A DNA stretch of 64,000 bases from positions 37,561,855 to 37,625,854 of the forward strand of contig NC_056522.1 in the NCBI RefSeq assembly GCF_019175285.1, in the 5' to 3' direction. Below the pieces are notes generated by a model, which had not been told where the DNA came from, searched no databases, and saw nothing but the letters and a program-made list of their open reading frames with translations. Below are positions 32,682 through 43,752 of this stretch, one piece after another. Position 1 is the first letter of the stretch. Every line of letters begins with the position of its first letter. The translations under genes and the position numbers were made by a program. The stretch is from Sceloporus undulatus. Lineage: Eukaryota > Chordata > Lepidosauria > Squamata > Phrynosomatidae.

Positions 32682-32872
32682 TGAGTGATTTGTATGATAA
32701 ACCTGTTTTAAGTATTTGAATGGTGTCATATCAAGGATGGAGCAAGCTTGTTTTCTGCTGCTCCAGAGACTAGGACACGAAATTATGGATGTAAGCTACA
32801 GAAAATGAGATTCCACCTCAGCATGAGGAGGAACTTCCTGACAGTAAGAGCTATTCAACACTCCCTCAGAGA
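32682..32872 (+). mobile_element. CR1 LINE fragment, 3'-truncated
   Basis: Same start 'atgagtgatttgtatgataa' as the copy at 31576. It ends at 'caacactccctcagagagctt' and is followed directly by a Sauria SINE body. Confidence 0.85.
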
Positions 32873-32879
32873 GCTTTGA

Positions 32880-33098
32880 AAAGCATGAGCTTTGGACTAT
32901 GATTGGAGAACAGGGTTCAAACCCCTGCTCAGCCATGGAAACCCACTAGGTGACCTTGGGCAAGTCACACATTCTTCAGAGGAACCTTCAGAGGAAGGCA
33001 ATGGCAAACCCTCTTTGAACATATTTTGCCAAGAAAACCACATGATAGGTTTGCTTTAGGGTTGCCATAAGTCAGAAACAACTTGAAGACAAACAATT
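32880..33098 (+). mobile_element. Sauria SINE
   Basis: Box-B-like 'agggttcaaacccctgctc', 'gaccttgggcaagtcacac', 'gaggaaggcaatggcaaacc' and tail 'cataagtcagaaacaacttgaag'. The first bases are missing at the junction with CR1. Confidence 0.85.
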
Positions 33099-33364
33099 AT
33101 TTGGAAATACTTTCCACGTGATGCTGCTTACAATGAACTGCTATTGAAAATTATACATGAGAGGAAAGGATGATACAAATAATAATGCATTTTTCTAAGT
33201 CCAACATATTGTGTGTGGGTGTGCACGTGTAAGGTTTTAGAAGTGATTATTTGTATTAACTATTTGCCTTTAAGCTAAAAGTAAACTCATTTGCAACAAA
33301 TTTCATTTACAACTAATCTCATTTACATCAAAATGAACTAAAAAGGGTTGATTTGAGAAAATAT

Positions 33365-33578
33365 ATGTACAATTGGCCCTCTTTTTTCATGGGGGATTCA
33401 TTCTGGAGCCCTCGTGAAAATGGAGTTTCACATATATTCAAGCCCCATTGGTTTGAATATAGGCGGGGGGTGGACGGGTGCATGTCATGGGCGCATGTCC
33501 CATTCTTTTCCCCGCCATTCATCCCTTGCACATAAGTGAGGGATGTGAGTCTGAAGACCGTGAGAATGGAGGGAGGAT
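33365..33578. mobile_element. Tigger/mariner-like MITE
   Basis: Left end 'tacaattggccctcttttttcatgggggattcattctggagcc'; the right half 'cacataagtgagggatgtg ... gaggattgta' is a decayed inverted match. TA at both ends. Confidence 0.55.
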
Positions 33579-33951
33579 TGTAATTATCAGATAGTAATCA
33601 TTATTATGTGATTAGTGCATTATGTGATTGGTGCTGTGTTCTTTGAGTTAGCCATGTACTTATTTCTGAATGTCTGGACTGTAGACATTATAACCGGTCA
33701 GTCAAAAACAAGAAAAAATGAACTAAGCAGTGTTGCCACAACAAGTTGCTGGAACCTCTTGTTCTATGGTACATTCTTGAGAAGTGAACAACATGAGTCT
33801 CTTTGCAGAGTATCACTGAAGTTAAGTTGTCACATGAATTAATAGGTTCCCTCTAACCCTCTAGCAAGAAAGAAAAAGTACTGAATAAATTTCCGACAAA
33901 CCTCATAAAAATAAAAATTAACATTCTTGTCTTCTCCCCATTTTTTATCAG

Positions 33952-34262
33952 TGGCGGCACCTGACTTGCTGGATCCCAAATCTGCCACTCAGAACTCCAA
34001 ACCCAGGCTGTCATTTTCTACCAAACCCACTGTGCTTGCTTCACGGGAAGAGAGTGATACAACAATTAATGTTATGAAATGGAAGACGGTCTCAACCATT
34101 TTTCTGGTGGTGGTTTTGTATCTGATTATTGGAGCTACTGTGTTCAAAGCCTTGGAGCAGCCACATGAAACTAACCAGAGAACAACGATTGTCATCCAGA
34201 AGCAGCTATTTGTGTCACAGCATTCCTGTGTGAATGACACAGAACTTGAAGACTTAATTCAG
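33952..34262 (+). CDS. KCNK2: KCNK2 (TREK-1) coding exon 2
   Basis: Encodes 103 complete residues from [20 protein letters not shown] to TELEDLIQ, almost identical to the human KCNK2 N-terminus. TREK-1 is a mechano-, lipid- and temperature-gated two-pore-domain K+ leak channel of the plasma membrane. Acceptor TTTTTTATCAG at 33951. The first two bases (TG) complete the split ATG of exon 1, or a Val codon if another first exon is used. The donor CAG|GTAATT at 34263 is in phase 0. Residues about 48-70 ([19 protein letters not shown]) form membrane helix M1. The following [17 protein letters not shown] starts the extracellular cap, with the conserved cap cysteine in HSCVND that bridges the dimer in TREK channels. 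NDT is an N-glycosylation site at the position used in mammals. The internal Met of INVMKWKTV, the known alternative start of TREK-1, is conserved. Confidence 0.97.
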
Positions 34263-35027
34263 GTAATTCCCTGTATAGAAGTGTGCTCTTTATCATGTTT
34301 TAAAAGGAATATAATTTCTTAGGTTACATAGAGATTGCTATACTGACCATGACTGATATTTGTAAGGAGCAGCATTTGGCAAAGGTAATTTGATGTAAGA
34401 CTTATTTATTTATTTAATTCAAGGATTTATATCCTGCCTTTCTCCCACAATGGGATTCACATGCAGCAGTAATTGTTTACTTCATTGTCATATCAGGGTT
34501 GCAGTGAAGCTGGCCTTTCCCATTAAATGCATCTGCTGTGTTTCTTTTTCATTTGCTATTCACTGCAGATGTAATACAGTGTATTTTTTCTTGAACTAGA
34601 TAAGTAATCTAGATGTTCCTTGGTAAATGGATAGACAACAGAAATAAGAGCCATACTAGCTGCACTTGAGAATTATTCCTGGGTATAACCAAATATAAAT
34701 AATTATTTGTAAGAAGCATATGCAACAATAACAGGGTACGACATAGAATTTGGATCACCTTCCATGCTGCACAGTATTGTGGACAGAAAGATGTCTTTGT
34801 TGGTATCCTTTGGAGAAAAGGCCAGTGTAAATGTGTCATGGTGCAGAGTGTAAATGAGACATAGGGGGCAGAGTTGAAGGATGTATTAGTTCCTGTTGCC
34901 CCCTTTTTTTGATTGGACTTTGTCAATTCATTCTCCTGCCTCTGATATAGACCTTTGCTGGTTGGTCCAAGGCTGGGTAGGAATTCCTGTCTCCTTTTCC
35001 ACAGGTTTTCCCCCCATTACCTTACCC

Positions 35028-35224
35028 CAGTGCTTCTCAATTATTTTCTGTCATGCCCCTCCTAGGAAGAAGAAAACATTTCGCGCCCCCCGCGTGACTG
35101 TAAATAGTATCATTTGTCTATAAAATTGTTTAAGTACACCTCTGCATAACAGAGCCTCACGCCCCCCTTTACGGAGCCTCGCGCCCCCCCCTGGGGGTCC
35201 CGCCCCACTATTTGAGAAAGGCTG
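35028..35224. mobile_element. hAT-type non-autonomous DNA transposon
   Basis: The left end CAGTGCTTCTCAA and the right end TTTGAGAAAGGCTG are imperfect inverted repeats of the Charlie-like hAT type. The 8-bp target duplication is ccttaccc (35020-35027) and ccttacac (35225-35232). The interior is rich in 'gcgccccccc' blocks. Confidence 0.8.
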
Positions 35225-35274
35225 CCTTACACTATTGACTGGGGACTGTGTCTGTTGGCTTCTGGTAGAGCCTT

Positions 35275-35379
35275 AAATATGGTATATGCTCAACTATAAG
35301 TCAACCTCATGTATAAATTGACGGTAGTTTTTGTGGCCAAAACTATGGTATTTTGATGTGACTCACGAATAAGTCGAGA
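35275..35379. mobile_element. Dispersed repeat half ('ctataagtcgac' family)
   Basis: Sequence 'ggtatatgctcaactataagtcaacctcatgtataaattgac' and 'acgaataagtcgagag' belongs to a common reptile repeat of DNA-transposon type. The right half is replaced by a CR1 fragment. Confidence 0.4.
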
Positions 35380-35598
35380 GTAAAGAGATTCCACCTCAAC
35401 ATTAGGAGAAACTTTTTGACAGTAAGAGCTGTTTCACTCCCTCAGAGTGTGGTGAAGTCTCCATCCTTGGAGGTCTTTAAAAAGAGACTGAATAGCCATC
35501 TGTTGGGGATGCTTTGATTGTAATTGCCTGCATGGCAATGGGTTGGACTGGATGGCCCTTGTGGTCCCTTCCACCTCTATGATTCTATGATTCCATAG
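35380..35598 (+). mobile_element. CR1 LINE 3' end
   Basis: From 'taaagagattccacctcaacattagg' to the tail 'ctctatgattctatgattcc'. Confidence 0.9.
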
Positions 35599-36929
35599 GA
35601 TGCCTTATATTCTACTGGAGTGGCATTAGACCCTTTACAGTGCAATCCTATACAAGTCAATTCTAGAATAAGATGCACTGGGGCTTGCTTCAGTGTGGTG
35701 ATTACTTTACTGCAAGTGTGTAAGATTAGCATCATATATTTTTTGTTTTCTTTAACTATCAGCATGATTTTTGCCCAAATTTATCTCAGTAGCATTGACT
35801 CTAAAGTTCATGTAAGGGTGAATGAAATTATGATATACCAACTCTAATAGATGAATCTGTTTCTGGTTTGTGTAACTTTATATGTATTTACCCATAATTA
35901 CTTTCACTTTACAGATTCATCTGTGATTCTAACAATACCTTTCAAAATCATTGCTATTCTACATTGGCGAGACCTCCACTGGAATATGCTGGGCATCACA
36001 GTTTATTAACATAGAACATTAGTCTCAAACATTTTATGCAGACATTTACAATGGTTGTCCTGGCTAACCAAGCCAAATAAAAACACTTCTGTTCAAATGT
36101 GTCCTCACTAATGCTTGGTTGTACAGGGCTCCAGTTTAGTAACAAGAAAAGTTGACAAATTGATAGTGTTCAATTGATAGTCGTGTAGCACTTTACAATG
36201 GCTGAAATCCTCAAGTGTTCCAGATCCAAACTCTTGTTTTTAATAATCACACTTAAGATAGTTGTGTGGGGGCTTCAGGTTAATATGAAAAAGATCCATG
36301 TTATCCTGTGACCAACTGGTAGGATGGGTTTTTGGTGAGGATGGAGTGATTTTACTCCACTAAACAGTTATATGTTTATTGTGTCATGTGTATTCTTGGG
36401 CTTACTTTATAGTATCTCTGGAAAGGTACAGTGTGCTTGTCCTCTGAGATCCCTATGGCATACTGACTGCAGTTCTGTAGCAGCTAGTGACAAAAGAAGC
36501 TGTCTGTCTTCTTGTTAAGAGTCTGCCCTCCATTTCTGCCAACCTGTCATCTTTTGTAGTTACTTAATTGCTGTTGAAAATACATTGTGTTCAGGAGAGG
36601 AGTTTAGTTGCTTATTCATTGTACAATTACAGTATAATAACAGTTTTGCTCCAAAGAGGATTGTTCTCTGGTGTGATTCAACACATAAACAGTATTTTTG
36701 AACTGAATTTTCTGAAAGATATGAAGGTAAACATTGGGCAATAGTATAGTATTAAGACAGCACTAATTAAAAGGTCTGTGTGAAGAAAATTACAGAAATT
36801 TTTTCACTACAATGTTATATTTTGTGGCAGTAGTTGTGTATTACCTTGTTCTAGGCTAAAATTAAATCTAGGTCTTAAAGATGGAAACATACTCTTTAAA
36901 AACAGTTTATGGCTAAGGAACAGGACCAA

Positions 36930-37162
36930 GGGTATATCTACACTGTAAAAATATTGCCGTTTGAACACCACGTTAAGCACTGTAGCTCTATCCCATTGAA
37001 TCCTGGGAGTTGTTGTTTGACAGGGCCTTTAGCCTTTTCTGCCAAAGTGCCAAAGTGTGCTGGTGCCTCACAAGAGATTACAAATCCCAGGATTCTATAG
37101 GATGGAGCCATGGCAGTTAAAGTGGTATTAAGCTACATTAGTTTTACAATGTAGATGTACTT
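36930..37162. mobile_element. Palindromic MITE (family A)
   Basis: Left 'atctacactgtaaaaatattgccg', right 'acaatgtagatgtacttt'. Interior 'cccattgaatcctgggag' pairs with 'caaatcccaggattctatag'. Confidence 0.7.
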
Positions 37163-37204
37163 TAAGGAAGGAGCTGAACGTGGTGGAATTACAATTCTGT
37201 TGAC

Positions 37205-37586
37205 TGACATTGAAAATGTTGACACCACTTTAATTGCCATGGCTCCATCCTATACTCCCTCGGAGTGTACTGGAGTCTCCTTCCTTGGAGGTCTTTAAGC
37301 AGAGGCTAGATGGCCATCTATTGGGGATGCTTTGATTGGATTTCCTGCATGGCAGGGGGTTGGACTGGATGGCCCATGCGGTCTCTTCCAACTCTATGAT
37401 TCTATGATTCTATGGAATCCTGGGATTTGTAGTTTTGTGATATATGTAGTTTTGTGATATATTTAGCCTTCTGTGTCAGAGTGTTCTGGTGTCACAACAA
37501 ACTACAGATCCCAGAATTCTGTAGAATAGAGTCAAGGCAGTTAAATTAGTGTTAAACTTCATTATTCCTATAGTGTAGATGCACTT
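37205..37586. mobile_element. Palindromic MITE (family A) interrupted by CR1
   Basis: Left part 'gacaccactttaattgccatggctccatcctat' stops at 37253. The remainder 'gaatcctgggatttgtagttttgtg ... ccagaattctgtagaatagagtc ... tagtgtagatgcact' resumes after 37413. Confidence 0.75.
37254..37413 (+). mobile_element. CR1 LINE 3' end inside a family A MITE
   Basis: Short CR1 3' piece from 'actccctcggagtgtactgg' to 'gattctatgattctatg'. Confidence 0.85.
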
Positions 37587-37935
37587 CTAGGGGCAGTGAA
37601 TACGTTTTTTGAAGTGGTGTAGTGGCAAATTTTGAAAAGCAGGCACTCACCATGAATGTATTAATAGCCATCCACCCAAGGGGAGTGATTCCAAGAATTT
37701 AGGCTTCTCTACTGATCCATATCAATAAACCAGATAGCATCTGTATGAAGAATATATGTTTTGAAAAGCTCATTGGTCTTAATGTTACATTCCAGACCAG
37801 GAAATTTTAAAATACAGTACTTTGCACTGCAGCAGGGATAGCTGGCATTTGGGTGGGGGATCCCTCCACAGCTACAGTGAAGATTTCAGCTGAGCTCCAA
37901 TGAAACAGTACAGCCAATAAATGGAAGATAAGAGA

Positions 37936-38300
37936 TCATAGAATCGTAGAGTTGGAAGAGACCACAAGGGCTATCCAGTCCAACCTCCTGCCATGCAGGA
38001 ACTCCCAATCAAAGCCTCCCCAACAGATGGCCATCCAGCCTCTTTCTAAAGACCTCCAAGGATGGAGACTTCACCACACTCCAAGGGAGTGTGTTCCACT
38101 GTCAAACAGTTTTTACTGTCAAGAAGTTCCTCCTAATGTTGAGGTGGAACTGGACACAATATTCCAGGCGGGGTCTGACCAGAGCAGAGTAGAATGGCAC
38201 TATTACTTCCCTTGATCTAGACACTATATTTTTATTGATGCAGCCTAAAATTGCATTGGCCTTTTTAGCTGCCGCATCATACTGTTGACTCATGATTGAT
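37936..38300 (-). mobile_element. CR1 LINE with internal deletion
   Basis: The minus strand reads [20 protein letters not shown], then [20 protein letters not shown], fused in frame to [14 protein letters not shown]. In CR1 ORF2 these blocks are normally separated by well over 50 residues, so a segment has been lost. The reversed tail is at 37936. Confidence 0.8.
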
Positions 38301-38664
38301 GTCTCTACTGATCAAGAAGTTATGCTGCTTTCATCCTTTGGATCCCAGCTACAGTACAACATGGGTGTGCCCACATTTTTAGAAGAGCTGTAGACTTGAT
38401 ATGTGTTTTTTTAACTACAAACATGATTCTTGCCAGAATTTATCTCAATAGCATTGATGGTAAAGTCAATGTGTAATTGTATGTGATACATGTTATCCTT
38501 AATCCACTTACTCTGGATGAGGCATGGTGGTTTTAAGTGTGGGTTTTGGGTTTTTTTTGGTCATAAATAGTCATTCATTTCCTCTTTTCTCATACATTTA
38601 TTTTACTCACCTTTTTTTTATAGCTGAGTATTATAACATTCCCAGGTTATAGAATTAAAGACAT

Positions 38665-38785
38665 AGCTGTGTTATTCTGGATCATTATACAAAGGGATCT
38701 CTGAGACTGACTGAGAGAAGGAAGTTGGTAGCAAAAGCTTTTGTATACTATGTCTACTTCCTCAGATGCATGAGATAGTATTCCC
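38665..38785. mobile_element. Dispersed repeat fragment (family C)
   Basis: Contains 'gtgttattctggatcattatacaa', 'ctctgagactgactgagagaaggaagttggtagc' and 'acttcctcagatgcatgag'. Same family as at 39190. Confidence 0.5.
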
Positions 38786-39035
38786 AGGTTTTACTGAATT
38801 GCCAATTGTGTGGACATAGTCATCAATATGGATTTCCTCTCTCTCCTGCAACTACCCAGAAATCAGTTCAGGACCCTCCTGAGTAGATTTGGAAGAGGCA
38901 CAAGTGATTGCAGGTTGGAGAAGAGGAAAGATAGGTCCCATTGTGTGACAGGAGGCTTGTTCACATGATTTGGATGTAGGCACCTCTTGGTTCCGGTATA
39001 AGAATCAGGTGTTGAGGGAATATGACTTTCTCTGC

Positions 39036-39152
39036 CTGTAGAATTAATGCAGTTTGACACCACTCTAACTGCCATGGCTCAGTGCTGTGGAATTTTTTGG
39101 ATTTTTAGTTTAATTCTACAAACTGTATTAATTCTGCAGTGTGGCAACAGCC
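39036..39152. mobile_element. Short palindromic MITE (family A), deleted copy
   Basis: Left 'tgtagaattaatgcagtttgacaccactctaactgcc', right 'aaactgtattaattctgcagtgtgg'. The centre is missing, leaving 117 bp. Confidence 0.65.
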
Positions 39153-39274
39153 ATTGACTCTGTACTATTTCTAGAATGCATACTGGACTCTTCCAGATGA
39201 TCATTCAAAGATATAGCCATATTAGTCTGTAGAATCAGTATGTAGAGAGATTTTGTAGCACCTTTGAGACTAAA

Positions 39275-39410
39275 TGAAAGAAAGAAATTGGCAGCATGAG
39301 CTTTCATAGACTTCAGTTTACTTCCTGAGATGCATTATGCAGATGTGTAATGCATCTGAGGAAGTAAACTGAAGGCTACAAAAGTTCATGCTGCCAATTT
39401 CTTTCTTTCA
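39275..39410. repeat. Long hairpin: inverted duplication of family C repeat
   Basis: Arms 39275-39336 and 39349-39410 are 62 nt each and near-perfect reverse complements (tgaaagaaagaaattggcag against ctgccaatttctttctttca), with a 12-nt loop. Confidence 0.9.
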
Positions 39411-39650
39411 GATGATGATATACTTTATAAATGGGATAGACCAAACGTATTTATGATTCCAATGTGTTTCAGGCCCTTTTACATTAAAAAGAGTGCTTCA
39501 GGGAAATTTTGAATAATCACTATTTGATACAGTAGTACTGTACTGTACTACACTGATCAAAAAGTGTGTACAACTTAATCTTTATAAGTTCATTATAATT
39601 AAAAGGGTTAAAAAACTGTGTTGGAATAATAAAACAAACGAACAAGCTTC

Positions 39651-39857
39651 ATTTATATATCAGTTCATACTGCCTAAGCAGTTTACAACTGTAAGCTAAT
39701 TTGGCCCCAACAATCTGGGTACTCCTTTTAGTGACCTTGGAAGGATGCAAGCCTGAGTCAAGCTTGAGCCCTTTTGCTGGTGTTGAACTCGCAACCTCGT
39801 GGTTTTGAGTGAGCGTCTGCAGTACAGGCATTTAACCACTGTGCCACCAGGGCTCCT
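39651..39857 (-). mobile_element. tRNA-derived SINE (family D), minus orientation
   Basis: Reverse reads 'aggagccctggtggcacagtggttaaatgcctgtactgcag', box-B-like 'ggttgcgagttcaacacc', 'gcttgcatccttccaaggtc'. Same family as 52514-52745. Confidence 0.8.
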
Positions 39858-40922
39858 GTACTTGCCTACCTCTAGACTTTTTAAACTCTTGGTGGCCTAT
39901 TTGGAGTTCCCCTTTTCTCAGATAATGCCATATCCATTAATCCTTAATCCACTTACTTTGGAGTAGGCCTATTACAGTAGGTCTATTACTTTCAGTGTGC
40001 CTTTAAGTAGATTTTAGGGCTCTGTTATCATAGATAGAAATGGCTTATTCATGTTAGCCTTTCTCCATAACTATATTTGTGTTCATCCTTTTAATACCAG
40101 TGATATGAAGAAAGATTTACAGTACCAGGAGTGTACTATACAATAAATCTGACCATGTTAAATTTTCAAGGAGATTTTTGTAATGGGATTTCCATCACAA
40201 AACCAATGTGTACCTTCCATTTTAGCTTCATTTCTGTGTAGCTGAGTTCTCTCCCTTTCCCCCGTCCCACTATAATTCCCCTTTCTCAGATATTGTGCTG
40301 TTTGAATGTCACAACTGCCCAAATGTTTTCCTTGCCCAAGTGCTTGTATTTCCCATAGTTTATTTGCCTACTTCAGTTTGAGGCAGTCAGTATGCTTCCT
40401 ACTGAGGTGGTATCTGTTTATTATAACGTGAAGTCCAACCTGGTACTGGAAACCTTTGATGGGCAGGATGGGCAAAAAATACTTTAGAGGTAACCTGAGA
40501 GAGCCCTGCCTGCCACATAGCTGGCTGTGTGAATCCAACTGGATCATATTTGTGCAGATCTCATGCCTTTCTGTCTGCTTGCAATGGCACCCAGGAGCAC
40601 CATCACAACCTTCTCCTTTCCTCCTCTTGTGTCTCACTAGACAGAAACATGTCTCTTACTCAGTCAGGGACAGGGACTTGTATTTTCCAGTTTTGATTCA
40701 ATCAGTATGCTCCATACTGAGAAATATATATATTTGTTTATCATAACTTGAATTAGTTCTAATGAGTTTTGTCAACATTTCATTAGTTTTCTTTCCTCTC
40801 GCCCCCCCTCGTTTTGTTGGGTCTGCCTTTCTTGAAATCCAGTACTGTTACACTGAGCATTCTGTGAGGTAAAAATCACAAGAAAAGATGTGACTTAGTG
40901 TGATATTAAAACATGATTGTGT

Positions 40923-40990
40923 ATTCCTATATGGTAGGGAGTTGGACTGGATGGCCATTGTGGTCTATTCCAACTCTATGATTCCATATA
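40923..40990 (+). mobile_element. CR1 LINE tail fragment
   Basis: Only the last part, 'gggagttggactggatggcc ... ccaactctatgattccat'. Confidence 0.8.
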
Positions 40991-41023
40991 AATGCTGAAA
41001 CCCAACATTATACAATTCACACA

Positions 41024-41160
41024 TTGCCCAATGAATACCAGGTGATGTAGGCTACATTTCAGAGGAAGGAACTGGCAAGTCCACCCTTGAGTATTTCTTG
41101 CCTTTGCTAAATTAATGTGTCATCATAATTTAATAGGTGACTTGATGGCACACACACACC
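41024..41160 (+). mobile_element. 5S-rRNA-derived SINE, 3' part
   Basis: Starts inside the 5S-like head (gaataccaggtgatgtaggct), then 'cagaggaaggaactggcaagtcc', and ends with the Sauria/BovB-like tail 'aataggtgacttgatggcacacacac'. Confidence 0.8.
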
Positions 41161-41325
41161 AGGCAACATTCCCTAAATACTGAAAAATAACTTCTGCATG
41201 AGTGGGATCTATGTGTGATGGTGACATATACAAATGGCACATTTGGCATCTGGATTACATCACTAATTCTAAGAAATCTCAGTGTTGTGTATGGTGGTAG
41301 ATCAGAATATGGACCATAAACCTCA

Positions 41326-41345
41326 TACAGTGGACCCTTCTTATT
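41326..41345. mobile_element. Tigger-like terminus cut by CR1
   Basis: TACAGTGGACCCTTCTTATT is the left end of the Tigger-like family; the remainder is replaced by CR1 sequence. Confidence 0.5.
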
Positions 41346-41694
41346 GAATCATAGAATCATAGAATCATAGAGTTGGAAGAGACCACAAGGACCATCCAGT
41401 CCAACCCCCTGCCATGCAGGAAATCCCAATCAAAGCATCCCCGACAGATGGCCATCCAGCCTCTGCTTAAAGACCTCCAAGGAAGGAGACTCCACTACAC
41501 TTTGAGGAAGTGCATTCCATTGTCGAACAGCCCTTACTGTCAGGAAGTTCCTCCTAATGTTCAGGTGGAATCTCTTTTCCTGTAACTTGCATCCATTGTT
41601 CTGGGTCCTGTTCTCTGGAGCAGCAGAAAACAAGCTTGCTCCCTCCTCAATATGACATCCCTTCAAATATTTAAACAGGGCTATCATATCAGTT
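41346..41694 (-). mobile_element. CR1 LINE 3' end, ORF2 C-terminus open
   Basis: Reversed tail with three ATTCTATG-type units, then an open frame reading [57 protein letters not shown]. It looks like one of the youngest CR1 copies in the window. Confidence 0.92.
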
Positions 41695-43536
41695 ATGGAA
41701 ATCATATCAACATAAGGAAATCTAAGCAGTATAACAGCTCACATGCACACCTATGAAGAAACTGACAAGAATGTTCTTTATTCAGTGCATCAAAATATCC
41801 AGTATTTACTTTAGTTTGTATGTTCTATCCTAATGCTTCCTGTCATAAAATGGTTATGCTAACCATTTTCAGTGATATATGGACAACCCAGGTTATTGAC
41901 ACTTTCAGAACCTTCTTCAAATCTTTTCAAACCTCTGCCTCAGACCATTTGTTTAGCCCAAAATACAATTGAAGTCTCGATTAGTTAGACACAGATTTTT
42001 GATCTCTCTTCCAGCCTCTGTATTAGCACTTCAACTATTAGAAAAAACGTATGCATGGGATTTAAATGTTGCTTCTAGTGATCAGCAATTTGACCAATTG
42101 CAGATCACCACAACTCATATTATTCAGTGGGGCATGTGCACGCAGAGGTGCTGATGTGGACACACACACACACATCCCTGCCCATTTAACAATATGGGGC
42201 AAAACCATCCATATTTTTTCCCAACTGTGGGGAACTGGAATTGAACCCCTGGGGATGGGAAAGTCCATACTATTATTGGCCCCCATGTGGAGACCAAAAA
42301 ATGCATTACCACACTAGTGTATGAATGGACTGATTCAATGAAAAGCCTTCATATGTGTCAGTCACAAAGCTTGGGAACCTTTTTTTTTTAAATGAAACCT
42401 CTTAGAAACAACCAGCTGGAATTACTCATATTGGCTGAGGATTCTCTGAGCTGTAGTCCCAAAAGTAACTTTCCTAAGCTCTGGCCATTATGTTAGTTAA
42501 TTGACGGGCATTTTTGCGTTTGAAAGTCAAACACTTGTAAATACAAACCTGATATAGAGTTCCAAGCACCTTCCAAACAGTTCTAAAATGTTAGTATTTT
42601 GACATCACTGCAATCAAATCTAAAGCCAGCGAGCCACATGTCATGTTCTTACATCAACTAGTGTATGGTAAAACACTACATAATATTAAGGAGAATGAAT
42701 TACATTATAGTATTAGGAAATTTGCATAGTGTTTTCTGAATTCGTATTGGTGGTTTCACTTCATGATTTGAATGATACAAAAGTCTGATGGGTGATGGAA
42801 TATAACACAATTTTCCCCAAAAAATCCAAAGTTTTCTGAATGTTTGCGTAAAGCATAATAATAGTTCAAGTCTAATCCTCAGGTTTTGTCAGCCTTGGTT
42901 CATAATGTGCCTTTTAGAGCAAAACTACAGAGGTCTTAAAAGTTTGTTCAGGAAGTATCTAAAGTAGTAGAAAACTTTATTTCAGTGGTTCCAGTATATA
43001 ACACACCATTGTTTTTTATTTCTGTAGTGGGTGTAACAGAAACGCTGACAGAGAAACTTTTTAAATTTGGTGTGCTAATCTGAAAGTGGCCAGAAGTTAA
43101 ATGGAAATCAAGTACATTCATTTCCAACTAAAATCTTAGAGTGCAATGCTTTTGCCCTAGTGAAAATTTTTAATAAAAAAATAGCATTGGTTTTTCTAAA
43201 AAAAAAAAAAAAAGTCATCTTTCTGAGAGGTCTCTCTTTAAGAACAAAACAAACCTTGATTCAGTGGAAGTGCATAATAGATCACTTGATTAATGTTTCA
43301 GGCATTATTTAGACTATCAGCTATTACAGAATTCAAAGGGACTGGAGGATTGTCCTCACTGGATGAATCTAGATGTTCCTTGTGATTTATCTATTTACTG
43401 TGCTGATTAAAACAATTTACTTGTATTACTTGTAAAAGAAACATAATTGATCCACGTGAATTGGATCTCAACAGTCTTCCAGATTATGACCCTTATTTTG
43501 CTGTAGAAGAAAGGAAAGAAAAAAAACATGAATGAT

Positions 43537-43752
43537 CCACCCTGTAGAATTAAAGCAGTTTGACACCACTTTGACAACCACGACTCTATCTTACAGAATC
43601 CTGGGACTTATAGTTTGCTGAGGCATCAGTACTCTCTGACAGACCAGGCTGAATACCTCACCAAACTACAAATCCCAGGATTTTGTAAGATAGAGTCATG
43701 GCAATTAAAGTGATTTCAAACTGCTTGAAATCTGCAGTGTGGGTAGCACCCC
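43537..43752. mobile_element. Palindromic MITE (family A)
   Basis: Left 'ccaccctgtagaattaaagcagtttgacacc', right 'aactgcttgaaatctgcagtgtgggtagcacc'; central 'ctgggacttatagtttgctgaggc' pairs with the right half. Confidence 0.7.

Noticed and set aside
33927-34322. Unspliced KCNK2 frame starting [13 protein letters not shown]
   Set aside because: The upstream codons lie in the intron before a good acceptor (TTATCAG). The start is an artefact of open intronic sequence.
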